DNA of 20,433 bases, from positions 1 through 20,433 of the forward strand of contig JAVKLU010000045.1 of the NCBI GenBank assembly GCA_031538895.1. The letters are read 5' to 3'. The notes under the pieces were generated by a model that worked only from the letters and a program-made list of their open reading frames with translations, did no database searches and had not been told where the DNA came from. Both the position numbers and the translations under genes were made by a program. This document shows, piece after piece, positions 1-6,522 of the stretch; within the stretch, counting starts at the first letter, position 1, and the number at the start of each line of letters is the position of its first letter. This stretch comes from JAVKLU01 sp031538895. GTDB taxonomy: Bacteria > Pseudomonadota > Gammaproteobacteria > Burkholderiales > Burkholderiaceae.

Positions 1-160
1 AATTTCCCGCCTGTAACTATTTTTCCACTGAGTGGAATTTCCCGCCTGTAACTATTTTTCCACTGAGTGGAATTTCCCGCCTGTAACTATTTTTCCAGCC
101 ACTGGAATTTCCCGCCTGTAACTATTTTTCCAGCCACTGGAATTTCCCGCCTGTAACTAT
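1..160. repeat. Tandem array of 35-bp repeats, each with a dyad; candidate iterons or centromere
   Basis: Units begin at 1, 36, 71, 106 and 141; the fifth stops after 20 bases. The conserved 20 bases of every unit read AATTTCCCGCCTGTAACTAT. The remaining 15 bases hold a palindrome flanked by TTCCA and TGGAA. Units 1-2 carry CCACT-G-AGTGG and units 3-4 carry CCAG-CCA-CTGG, so the sequence changes but the dyad is kept. The array reaches the left edge, so the copy number is unknown. It lies downstream of the initiator gene and next to an AT-rich tract. It could be a second set of initiator sites, an incompatibility/copy-control locus or a ParB centromere. The repeats are seen directly; the role is inferred. 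Confidence 0.9.
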
Positions 161-167
161 TAAACCA

Positions 168-247
168 TTAGGTCATTACTACTTTAGACAGTGTTTCCCC
201 TATTACTATTAAAGCCCTTTAGGTCATTACTACTTTAGACAGTGTTT
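168..247. repeat. Pair of ~29-bp direct repeats, period 51 bp, with adjoining hairpin
   Basis: Positions 168-196 and 219-247 are identical over 29 bases, beginning TTAGGTCATTACTACTTTAG. Similarity extends upstream through ACTATTAAA (156-164 and 205-213) with a small length difference between copies. The second copy continues into an inverted repeat, CTTTAGAC at 233-240 and GTCTAAAG at 251-258. With the 35-bp array these make a composite noncoding locus. The function is unknown; binding sites for replication or partition proteins are the natural guess. Confidence 0.85.
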
Positions 248-385
248 TTAGTCTAAAGTCATCTCTACTTTTGACTTTATGAGTTTTGACCTACTTCAAT
301 CATCTCTATCTATCAATCTTAAAAAGATTAAAAACACATTAAAATTTATTAAAAATAATTAAAATTAGCTCTAACAGAGTTAATT
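248..385. other. Noncoding AT-rich tract, possible DNA-unwinding element
   Basis: I see no gene here. From about 300 onward the sequence is nearly all A and T and repeats ATTAAAA-like words (327-366). It lies between the repeat arrays and the end of the initiator gene. An AT-rich block beside repeated sites is the usual layout of an unwinding element in an iteron origin. That role is inferred from layout only. The tract also holds one arm of the terminator-like hairpin at 357-391. Confidence 0.4.
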
Positions 386-391
386 TTAATT
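357..391 (-). terminator. AT-rich hairpin at the end of the initiator gene, probable terminator
   Basis: AATTAAAATTAGCTCT (357-372) and AGAGTTAATTTTAATT (376-391) pair over 15 of 16 positions around an AAC loop, with one G·T wobble. The hairpin spans the TAA stop of the 386-1933 gene. On the minus strand it is followed by a T-rich stretch beginning ATTTTTAAT. The stem is low in G+C, so intrinsic termination may be weak, and an unusually strong cruciform is the alternative reading. Confidence 0.5.
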
Positions 392-1933
392 ATTTACATT
401 GTTTGTGCTTCTTAAAATCTGCTTCAATCCCTGTATTTTTTCAATTGCAACAGTTTTATCTACTGGCGCAGGTTCCGGATGGTTAGTCGGCTGTATCAAG
501 TTTTTGATAGTCTCCCTATCTTTCCGGATTTTGAATCCCCCTGCTGCTTTAAAGGTTCCTTGTTGCATTCCTCTTGATAAACATCTGGCCAGTCCTACCG
601 GACTCAATACCTTTTTACGATTGTTGCAAAACTCCATCTCATCCAGTATTTCCTGTTGTTTAATGGGAGTATTGACACTAAGTTCTTGAAACACGTCAAT
701 GATTGAATCCCGCTCTTCTTGGTGCAAGATGAATTTAGGGAAAATCAGAGAAACACCTACAACCTGATCGCTAGTTTTGCCGTTTTCCGCCGCATCATGG
801 AAAGTGTTTGAAGAGATTAGGTTTGTAGTTGTTGGTTTTAGTAATAGGTTTTTAACTTCTTTATTCGCGCGTACGCAAGAAAGGCGGGAAACGGCAAAAC
901 TAGCAGGCTGGTTTCGGTAAAACTGGCGAGTGGGTAACGGTAAAGCTTGAAGGCTAGTTTCGGCAAAACCAGTTTTGCCGTTTTTAATCGCAGGTACATT
1001 ATTGAGACTGGCATTAGACTTGTTTCCCTCTGAGTCATTAGTAAATCGCTTAGGATTTAATGTTGCGTCATCCCTAATAGGCGGGAAACGGCAAAACTGG
1101 TTTTGCCCAAGTTTTGCCGTTTCTTGATCTGCTAATCCGTGACCCAATCCCATTTGTGTATAGATGAAGGTTTTAAGTGCTGCCATTTGAAGCTGCATGG
1201 CAATACCTCTAGAAAACCCTAAATGGGCTTCTTTGAGTAAAGACGCTTCACGCAAACATTTACGGGCAGATTCCTGCTCGTAACGGGATAAGCCGAGATC
1301 AAGAGCAAGTTTTTGGCGATCTAATTGCACCCAAGATTGAGTGCGTGCGTTGACTCTGTGTAAATAGATTAGCCTTGAGAGCAACATTGCCGCTTTGACA
1401 CCTAATTTAGGAGCAAAAATTGAGTGATAAGAAAATGTTGGACCAAAAACATTACTCATGCTTGAGTGATTTCCTTGGAGCCGTAGGTCAGCCAGAGACA
1501 TTTGTCGCACAGGATGACTAAAACGGGACTCAATTGCCGCATAAACAGCGGGCAAGTTGACGCGATAGTAAAGAGTAGCGGGACAGCCTTGTAGGGCTGA
1601 TTCAAGAAAGCCCAGTTGAGCCAAGGATTTGCGGGCAGTGACCAGATTTTTCTGCGACATACCTAATTCATTGATCCAATCGGCTGCACTTTTATTAAAC
1701 CAACCATCAGACTTTAGGACGTCGTCCCCATTACGAGTCCAATAAAGAGCTTGGTTTAATAAAAGTGCCGCCTTAACATCGCTGGTGATAGCAACGAGAT
1801 GATGGCGAATCTTGATTTGCCGACTGGCGACTAAAGTCGGTATAAACAAGCCAAAGTCGGCGCTCGCGTCGAACAAAATTTTTTCAAAGGAAACCTTGTT
1901 AGTCTTGACAGGAGGATTAAGTACGGTAGTCAC
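386..1933 (-). CDS. Replication-initiator-like protein with two winged helices (STY4528-like C-terminus)
   Basis: Predicted 515-residue DNA-binding protein, probably the element's replication initiator. Two similar winged-helix modules sit at about residues 53-125 (starting VKAALLLNQALYW) and 179-255 (VKAAMLLSRLIYL). A low-complexity linker follows at ~262-395. The C-terminal segment at ~396-480 contains QQEILDEM and SPVGLARCLSRGMQQGTF, which resembles the C-terminus of STY4528-family replication proteins of PFGI-1/SPI-7-class ICEs. There too the gene follows parA, parB and DUF2857. The start is GTG at 1933 with a perfect AGGAGG five bases upstream, overlapping the preceding stop as GTGA. The linker region of the gene carries the iteron array described separately. 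Two tandem winged helices also recall Rep_3 plasmid initiators. The fold is fairly sure, the initiator role is inferred, and I have no alignment. Confidence 0.7.
   Translation of the reverse strand: MTTVLNPPVKTNKVSFEKILFDASADFGLFIPTLVASRQIKIRHHLVAITSDVKAALLLNQALYWTRNGDDVLKSDGWFNKSAADWINELGMSQKNLVTARKSLAQLGFLESALQGCPATLYYRVNLPAVYAAIESRFSHPVRQMSLADLRLQGNHSSMSNVFGPTFSYHSIFAPKLGVKAAMLLSRLIYLHRVNARTQSWVQLDRQKLALDLGLSRYEQESARKCLREASLLKEAHLGFSRGIAMQLQMAALKTFIYTQMGLGHGLADQETAKLGQNQFCRFPPIRDDATLNPKRFTNDSEGNKSNASLNNVPAIKNGKTGFAETSLQALPLPTRQFYRNQPASFAVSRLSCVRANKEVKNLLLKPTTTNLISSNTFHDAAENGKTSDQVVGVSLIFPKFILHQEERDSIIDVFQELSVNTPIKQQEILDEMEFCNNRKKVLSPVGLARCLSRGMQQGTFKAAGGFKIRKDRETIKNLIQPTNHPEPAPVDKTVAIEKIQGLKQILRSTNNVNN
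773..1128. repeat. In-gene iteron array, 19-bp consensus, 23-bp phasing; candidate replication origin
   Basis: The consensus is GGCKGGWWWCGGYAAAACT. Plus-orientation copies lie at 883-901, 906-924, 929-947 and 952-970, exactly 23 bp apart, with another perfect copy at 1080-1098. Inverted copies lie at 773-791 (18 of 19), with the AAACGGCAAAACT half alone at 971-983 and 1110-1122. Head-to-head pairs make two palindromes, GGCAAAACCAGTTTTGCC at 962-979 and its reverse complement at 1090-1107. All lie inside codons ~271-387 of the initiator gene, its interdomain linker. Since 23 is not a multiple of 3, a peptide repeat cannot explain the phasing. The origin role is inferred by analogy with lambda O and similar initiators. 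Confidence 0.85.
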
Positions 1934-2667
1934 GCCGGCCTCCTGTCAAACAGTTTGGACGCAATATAATTTTGGCACTTTAATCGGGCATCTTGGTTCT
2001 CCTCATGTCCTCCCTCTTGACCAAACGATAGATAAGACAGAGGTGAATTTTGAGGTGACGATGAGCAAGTTAAAAGAGGGACTCCGTGGAAAAGAGGAAC
2101 TTCAGAATTCCAAAAAACACGGTTTTGAGCACCTATATAGCTTTTTTCAAGAAATTCAAAGTATTTGGAAATCAACGCATCAAAACCGATATTCGGACAA
2201 AGATGATCTGACAGGGTATAAGTTGGTAAGTGCTTCACAAGATATGGTGCGCTATCTTGATCCACATTTCGAAAGGAATTTTCCGTTGGATACCCCAATG
2301 GAAAGCGCGATTCGAACTCAGCAGAAGATGGCAATAGCTCGGCTGGCGGGCGACCCAGCTCAATAGCGTTTAAGAAAATTAATCCAATTGTTCGATACAG
2401 GTCAAATACTTGTGGCAATCCCACACGATTAAGCATTCTTTGAGGATGGACGGCACATTTTTGTGCCTGATTAAAAGCATCTTGATCCAACAACTTTCCG
2501 ATGCGTTGTAAAACTTCATATTTACGCAAGTGAGGATTAAATGGATCGGTTTTTATTTCAACAATATTATCTAGTTCAATCACATGATTAATCATGAATT
2601 GATCTAGATAGCCAGACCATTTTTCGATAAATAAATGATCTTTAAGACCGTAATCCTTTATTGACAT
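1930..2667 (-). CDS. Unknown protein encoded just upstream of the initiator gene
   Basis: A 245-residue protein I do not recognise. It has no clear signal peptide or membrane segment. The N-terminal ~110 residues are charged and probably helical, for example the stretch around YEVLQRIGKLLDQDAF. The C-terminal third is richer in Ser, Pro and aromatic residues (around PLLTCSSSPQNSPLSY) and may be disordered. The ATG at 2667 follows GAAGGA about eight bases upstream, 16 bases after the preceding winged-helix gene. Its TGA overlaps the initiator's GTG, and the initiator's AGGAGG lies in its last codons, so the two are probably translationally coupled. That suggests a replication-associated job, which is inference only. 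Confidence 0.65.
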   Translation of the reverse strand: MSIKDYGLKDHLFIEKWSGYLDQFMINHVIELDNIVEIKTDPFNPHLRKYEVLQRIGKLLDQDAFNQAQKCAVHPQRMLNRVGLPQVFDLYRTIGLIFLNAIELGRPPAELLPSSAEFESRFPLGYPTENSFRNVDQDSAPYLVKHLPTYTLSDHLCPNIGFDALISKYFEFLEKSYIGAQNRVFWNSEVPLFHGVPLLTCSSSPQNSPLSYLSFGQEGGHEENQDARLKCQNYIASKLFDRRPA

Positions 2668-2683
2668 GATTTTTATCCTTCAA

Positions 2684-3082
2684 TTAAGCTAAAAATTGAC
2701 CATAGTTTTGCTTAATCTGCGCTAGGGCTTTACGCTCCATCAGATACAAATCTTGTAGCGTTTCCCAGCAGGGGCGGTAAAAGAGATTTCTCTTACCGTT
2801 GATGCGGATAACACGTATCGCAATCAGGTTTTTACGGTATAAAACTCGTCGGCAACGTCGAGCTGTGTTGGCGAGGATGCCGGTTGCGTAGTAAATATCA
2901 TCATTAGTCTTGTGTGACCAACCTTCTTTGTCCCCTTCTTGGCCAATTAACCAAGAAAGCAATAGACCAGATACGATGTCTCCAGCCAGTTCCGCGTACC
3001 ATTTGTTGTAGGCAATTGGTTCGTCAATCAAGTCAAAGACATTAAATTGGGTAAGATTTTTATGTACTGTCTTGTTGTTCAT
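2684..3082 (-). CDS. Small winged-helix DNA-binding protein, related to the initiator's helix modules
   Basis: The 132-residue product has one winged-helix module at ~34-105: GDIVSGLLLSWLIGQ, then an EGW turn, a recognition-helix region ILANTARRCRRVLYRKNLI, and a wing with NGKRNLFYRP. This arrangement matches each of the two modules in the 515-residue initiator, so it is probably a paralogue. It could be a replication helper or a copy-number regulator competing for the same sites. A GTG at 3088 overlaps the upstream TGA. I prefer the ATG at 3082, because AAGGAG lies five bases before it and would abut the GTG. The domain assignment is reasonable; the role is not demonstrated. Confidence 0.7.
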   Translation of the reverse strand: MNNKTVHKNLTQFNVFDLIDEPIAYNKWYAELAGDIVSGLLLSWLIGQEGDKEGWSHKTNDDIYYATGILANTARRCRRVLYRKNLIAIRVIRINGKRNLFYRPCWETLQDLYLMERKALAQIKQNYGQFLA

Positions 3083-3084
3083 GT

Positions 3085-3795
3085 TCACTCCTTGTTATCC
3101 TTGTTATTGGACTCGTAATTTTTAGAACTTAAATTCGTAAAAAAGTTAAATAGGCGCGGTTTTTGTAAGTCTTTTAACCACTCCTTTGCTTCAGACAATG
3201 AAAGATGCGAAACACCGTTGACTACTAAAAAAGTGTCGAACAAATCTTTTTTCCATCCAGCAGCATCGATACGCTTCAACATAGAGCGTTTGCCTATAAC
3301 GTTGTAGGCTAATTTGTTACGCATAATTTCGGTCTGAAGTAATTGGCACAAAGCAATTAACTCTTTGTTGAGAGTTATTCTTGTCAATTCAACTCCGTGA
3401 AGTGTGGTTTTGTTATGTTCGGCAAATGAAAAGCGGGCGATACAGGTGCGATGATTGCCATCACCATCTAAAAACCAATTACTCCCGTCATCGCTGATGT
3501 AGCTCATAGTCGGTTCTTTTTTGTCATGACATTCATAATAGGCAGGGTTAGCCTCGAAGTCTTGTCGCCGAGCGACCATACGCCTACCCTCTTGCAAGAA
3601 TTTCAGCCAAGTCCATCCTTGGTAGGCTGGGAGTCTTGTTCCAGTTACACCAAAAACATTGATACATCCGTTTGCAGTCCATTCCTCTTCATTGATGAAA
3701 GCAGAATAATGCGTCAATAAGTCCTCATCAAAGGGTTGAATAAGGTCATTAGCCCAATGAGGAGGAGACGCTAAAACTCGTTCAAGTAATGTCAT
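3085..3795 (-). CDS. ParB-superfamily-like protein with a DGDGNHRT motif
   Basis: A 236-residue protein whose most telling feature is D110-G-D-G-N-H115-R116-T-C-I-A. This resembles the DGxHRxxxA signature of the ParB/sulfiredoxin-like fold, in which His and Arg face the nucleotide or phosphate site. The C-terminal third (~150-215) is basic and helical and could bind DNA. Its gene is the first of the operon segment left of the nested inverted repeat. The ATG at 3795 has only a weak AGAAAGA upstream, whereas its stop almost touches the next start. It is separate from the canonical ICE-type ParB at 4924-6522. Possible roles are a nuclease, a CTP-dependent switch or a regulator. The family call rests on one motif. 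Confidence 0.6.
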   Translation of the reverse strand: MTLLERVLASPPHWANDLIQPFDEDLLTHYSAFINEEEWTANGCINVFGVTGTRLPAYQGWTWLKFLQEGRRMVARRQDFEANPAYYECHDKKEPTMSYISDDGSNWFLDGDGNHRTCIARFSFAEHNKTTLHGVELTRITLNKELIALCQLLQTEIMRNKLAYNVIGKRSMLKRIDAAGWKKDLFDTFLVVNGVSHLSLSEAKEWLKDLQKPRLFNFFTNLSSKNYESNNKDNKE

Positions 3796-3820
3796 ATAAA
3801 ATCTTTCTACAGAATAGGGC

Positions 3821-3914
3821 GGAAAACTCCTCTGGCATAATTGAATGCAGTGCGTTTACGGGTACCAGCCCCGCACTGCATTTACCATCAACATAATCTT
3901 TAGAGGAGTTTTCC
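3821..3914. promoter_or_regulatory. Nested perfect inverted repeats between divergent genes, burying a ribosome-binding site
   Basis: The outer arms GGAAAACTCCTCT (3821-3833) and AGAGGAGTTTTCC (3902-3914) match over 13 of 13 bases. The inner arms AATGCAGTGCG (3844-3854) and CGCACTGCATT (3872-3882) match over 11 of 11 around a loop containing the palindrome GGTACC. The right outer arm is exactly the Shine-Dalgarno AGAGGAG plus spacer of the plus-strand gene at 3915. An RNA starting left of 3821 would therefore fold its own ribosome site shut. As DNA it could be a cruciform or operator for the divergent genes at 3795 and 3915. I found no convincing -35/-10 pair. Confidence 0.75.
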
Positions 3915-4127
3915 ATGAAAGCTATTACTTCAACTTTAATCGTCACGGCTTCACTACCTTACGCATACTTATTTGGTCAATTGCTAAAACGAATAGAAGC
4001 ATGGCATCGGTACGAAAACGCACCAAGACGGCGACTTTTTGCTGTAACGATCATGCTCACAATAGTTGGTTTAGTTCTTGGGCTTATGCTTTCTCATTAC
4101 CTTTTGCAAGCAGGCATACTTGAATGA
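3915..4127 (+). CDS. Small two-segment membrane protein, the only plus-strand gene
   Basis: The 70-residue predicted inner-membrane protein has a first hydrophobic segment at ~5-22 (TLIVTASLPYAYLFG), a basic loop HRYENAPRRRLF, and a second at ~42-63 (TIMLTIVGLVLGLML). The start is well supported by AGAGGAG six bases before the ATG. It stands alone against the direction of all neighbours. Its last 57 bases are antisense to the end of the minus-strand membrane gene at 4071-4349. Size and layout fit a small phage or plasmid membrane effector (holin-like, exclusion or toxin), but nothing in the sequence decides among these. The leader hairpin suggests translational repression. Confidence 0.6.
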   Translation: MKAITSTLIVTASLPYAYLFGQLLKRIEAWHRYENAPRRRLFAVTIMLTIVGLVLGLMLSHYLLQAGILE

Positions 4128-4349
4128 GTTCCAGCGTAATTTGAGATTAGGTGTATACCTAGTCTCAATATGCTCAAAAATAAAATCTACTTTGATTTCT
4201 AAATAATTAAAAACGGGGTTCATAAGCCACGTAAATAAAAGAAACCAAATAATCACTCCTGCCCAAAAATACCAAGGGATTTGAGCGTAATTTCCCTTTA
4301 ATGCGTACAAAATCCATTCCAACCAGCTATGTATTGATAGGACATCCAT
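4071..4349 (-). CDS. Small single-pass membrane protein
   Basis: A 92-residue protein with one strong membrane segment at ~27-45 (WYFWAGVIIWFLLFTWLMN). A Trp-rich amphipathic N-terminus precedes it, and a basic tail ends KVMRKHKPKN, which should face the cytoplasm. The ATG at 4349 has GGAG six bases upstream and lies 11 bases after the DUF2857 stop, so it is in the partition operon. Its 3' end overlaps the convergent plus-strand membrane gene, which would give complementary RNA ends. Its coding region holds the 28-bp palindrome at 4141-4168. I recognise no family. Confidence 0.6.
   Translation of the reverse strand: MDVLSIHSWLEWILYALKGNYAQIPWYFWAGVIIWFLLFTWLMNPVFNYLEIKVDFIFEHIETRYTPNLKLRWNSFKYACLQKVMRKHKPKN
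4141..4168. repeat. 28-bp near-palindrome inside the small membrane gene
   Basis: TTGAGATTAGGT (4141-4152) and ACCTAGTCTCAA (4157-4168) pair over 11 of 12 positions around GTAT, with the remaining pair a wobble on one strand. It lies 13 bases after the stop of the plus-strand gene at 3915-4127. It could form the 3' end of that transcript, although no T-run follows, so a protein-binding site is equally possible. Confidence 0.6.
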
Positions 4350-4360
4350 TTCATCTCCAA

Positions 4361-4927
4361 TTAAAGGTTCTCCATCACCACTGTGTGCAGTGCGGCGATG
4401 CTGTATTGCGGGTACTTATGGTGTAATTTGAAGTATTGTTCAGTCAAATTCATGGCAGACTCTGCAAGAATCATCCAGTCGCGCTCAATGTCTTCTCTAA
4501 TGTTTTCGGGGGGCATTTTTGGCTGCCCTCCTTGAGAGCAGACTTCCGTTGCATTAGGGGCTTCGCGACGTAGCTGAGCGATTTCTGTTTTAGTGAGCCC
4601 AAATAGGGCTTTAAGCAGATGATGAGGAGCTCCGTGTTGCAAGAAATACCTTGGTAAATCTTTGTTGATTCCTAAAATCACCTCTAAACACCGCTCCAGA
4701 ACAAATGGGTCAATAAAAAATTCAATTTCAAATTCAACCAATTGGCACAATTTGTTAAGTTTCGAGGTCGGAAGTTGGGATAGTGTTTTTAGCTGTTCTG
4801 GAGCAAAACCAGAATCCACCAGACGATTAAAGGTATGGGGATTGTTGGTAGACTCAATGATTTTGCGGAGTAGTAAAAACTGGGTTGAGGGGGACTCTTG
4901 ATGAATCTCGATTGGAGTCGTCTTCAT
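4361..4927 (-). CDS. DUF2857-type protein of ICE partition/replication modules
   Basis: The 188-residue protein resembles DUF2857 proteins found next to parB in PFGI-1/SPI-7-class ICEs. The matching features are the segment around FEIEFFIDPFVLERCLE (residues ~66-82), then LPRYFLQHGAPHHLLKALFG (~91-110), leading into the helix-turn-helix-like LLKALFGLTKTEIAQLRRE (104-122). Its biochemical role is not established; the HTH-like stretch suggests DNA binding. The start is decisive: ATG at 4927 overlaps parB's TGA as ATGA, with GAGGAGG about six bases upstream. Order and overlap with parA and parB support a shared maintenance role. The family call comes from pattern memory. Confidence 0.75.
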   Translation of the reverse strand: MKTTPIEIHQESPSTQFLLLRKIIESTNNPHTFNRLVDSGFAPEQLKTLSQLPTSKLNKLCQLVEFEIEFFIDPFVLERCLEVILGINKDLPRYFLQHGAPHHLLKALFGLTKTEIAQLRREAPNATEVCSQGGQPKMPPENIREDIERDWMILAESAMNLTEQYFKLHHKYPQYSIAALHTVVMENL

Positions 4928-6522
4928 GAACTTACCTCCTCAGAGAAAGCAGGCGAGGAAGAAAGCTCTTCCAAAAGCGCAGAAAAGCGTTCTGGATCGA
5001 ACTCGATCCAACTTCTCGCTTTCGTTAAGACATCGTAAAGCGAAATAACGAAAGGGCTCCCCCCGTTATATAAGCTAGTCAGTAATAACTGCTCAGGGTT
5101 GTGAGGCCCCATTCTTTCTCCAAACTCCTCCCATGTCGTGTCCTCTGACATTGCTTTTTCGTAGAAGAGCGATTTGGGGTTCAGGTTTTGCAATACTGAA
5201 CGGTTTAATTGGCCAGACACTAAGACTAGGAACCACCACGCTTCTCTAAATGTTGGCGCGACCATTTTCCGGTTGGTCATTTGATCAATACTCAAATCCA
5301 AGGTGTACATCAGCTCGGGAATTTCTACATAGAATCCCATTGGCAGATCGTCCTGGTGCCTGATGAGATCAAGCATTTTTAACCCCCCAGTTTCTAAGCG
5401 CACACAATTGGCAAATGTTTCCAGCGCACCAAAGAACTGTTTTTTATGGTTGATAGGAGGAGTCGACTCAAAAGAAGTTATCTTTTTTACGGGTGATTTT
5501 CTAAGCCGACTGGCTAAGTTTGGCGCTTGTTCCTCTCTAGAAGAGAGCGGCCGATCACTTTCTTCCTCTGATAATTTTTCATCTAAAGGAAGAGCGTTGT
5601 CAGGCGTAAACACTTCTGAGGCTTGTTCGGGAAAGCGCTTGGCCAGTGCATTTGCGCAGCCCCTTTCAATTGCATCCACGTCGATGCTGTCCGCGTTGTT
5701 GGCTAAACAATTTTGTCCAATCTCTAACAAAATTGGATCAACCATATCGCCCCAAAACTCCTGCTCCGCCATTCCTAAATCAAGGGCTTGTTTGACGAGG
5801 CGGTTGAGGATGGGTTGGATTGCCTGAGTTTGACTCAATTGCAGAAGATGCACCGCTTCACCCAGAGCGTGCAGTCGAGCGACTGCAAAGGCGTAGAGAT
5901 AGATGGATGACTTTGCAACCTTCAGTCCGTACTTGTTTTTTTGTTGTAGAAGGTTCTCAAAAGCAACGGCGTTTAATTTATTCCCTGTTTCAGCCTCGAT
6001 CAACTGCTTCAATTCCATCACCCCTGCGGCGTCGTCCCAAAAACACATTGGACTACGATTGATGTTTTCGCCAAGACTAGAGGCCAGCAAGACATCTTCG
6101 CTAACAAAGGGAGTAAACACCACTTTAATGTACCCGTATTTCTCATCGCCAGTTTCTATATACAAGTCTTTGATCGCGCGCAGTCGGGTATTACCCCCGC
6201 CCGCGATCATGTAGCGTTCTGCACCTGGCCGTTTAGTGACATGCAGTCCCGCCAAAGCCATACTGCCATTGACTCTAATCCACTCCTTCAATTCATCGAA
6301 CGACGCATTCGGTGTCGATTTACGCGGATTTCGGTCATAGAAATCCACCTGGTCTAGGGGCAGTTCAACGGTACTCCCTGCAACATCCACTTGGGACAAG
6401 TCAACCGGACTTTGGGGTAATTTCCTGGGCACAATCGACACACCAATCCGTGCCTTGCGCGGATCAATTCCTGTGGCCTTAGTATCTACTGGGACCTTAG
6501 TAGCTAATTGCTCATCACTCAT
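4924..6522 (-). CDS. parB: ParB-family partition protein of the PFGI-1 ICE class
   Basis: The 532-residue centromere-binding-type protein is the partner of the upstream ParA. The N-terminal ParB domain contains NPRK (65-68) and GGGNTRLRAI (108-117), followed by KDLYIETGD and a GENINR box (~151-156). The GGNTRL and TGD pattern is characteristic of the ICE-class ParB rather than plasmid or chromosomal ParB. A helical central region (~165-260), which should include the HTH, and a variable C-terminal half follow. The frame is open to 6573, but I choose the ATG at 6522: AAGGAGG lies five bases upstream, and it overlaps parA's stop by eight bases. Its binding site is unknown; candidates are the 35-bp array and the palindromes at 7478-7768. 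Confidence 0.88.
   Translation of the reverse strand: MSDEQLATKVPVDTKATGIDPRKARIGVSIVPRKLPQSPVDLSQVDVAGSTVELPLDQVDFYDRNPRKSTPNASFDELKEWIRVNGSMALAGLHVTKRPGAERYMIAGGGNTRLRAIKDLYIETGDEKYGYIKVVFTPFVSEDVLLASSLGENINRSPMCFWDDAAGVMELKQLIEAETGNKLNAVAFENLLQQKNKYGLKVAKSSIYLYAFAVARLHALGEAVHLLQLSQTQAIQPILNRLVKQALDLGMAEQEFWGDMVDPILLEIGQNCLANNADSIDVDAIERGCANALAKRFPEQASEVFTPDNALPLDEKLSEEESDRPLSSREEQAPNLASRLRKSPVKKITSFESTPPINHKKQFFGALETFANCVRLETGGLKMLDLIRHQDDLPMGFYVEIPELMYTLDLSIDQMTNRKMVAPTFREAWWFLVLVSGQLNRSVLQNLNPKSLFYEKAMSEDTTWEEFGERMGPHNPEQLLLTSLYNGGSPFVISLYDVLTKARSWIEFDPERFSALLEELSSSPAFSEEVSS

Noticed and set aside
1..160. Repeats with a regular 35-bp period resembling a CRISPR array
   Set aside because: Whole units repeat back to back, with no unique spacers of 25-40 bases and no cas genes. 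The variable 15 bases are shared between units and are palindromic.
1812..2366. 184-codon plus-strand ORF
   Set aside because: It lies antisense to the initiator and the 245-residue gene, both with good starts and coupling. Its translation shows no recognisable features.
3845..4123. 92-codon plus-strand ORF overlapping the 3915-4127 gene
   Set aside because: It starts inside the inner inverted repeat without a ribosome site. The alternative frame at 3915 has AGAGGAG and coherent membrane segments.
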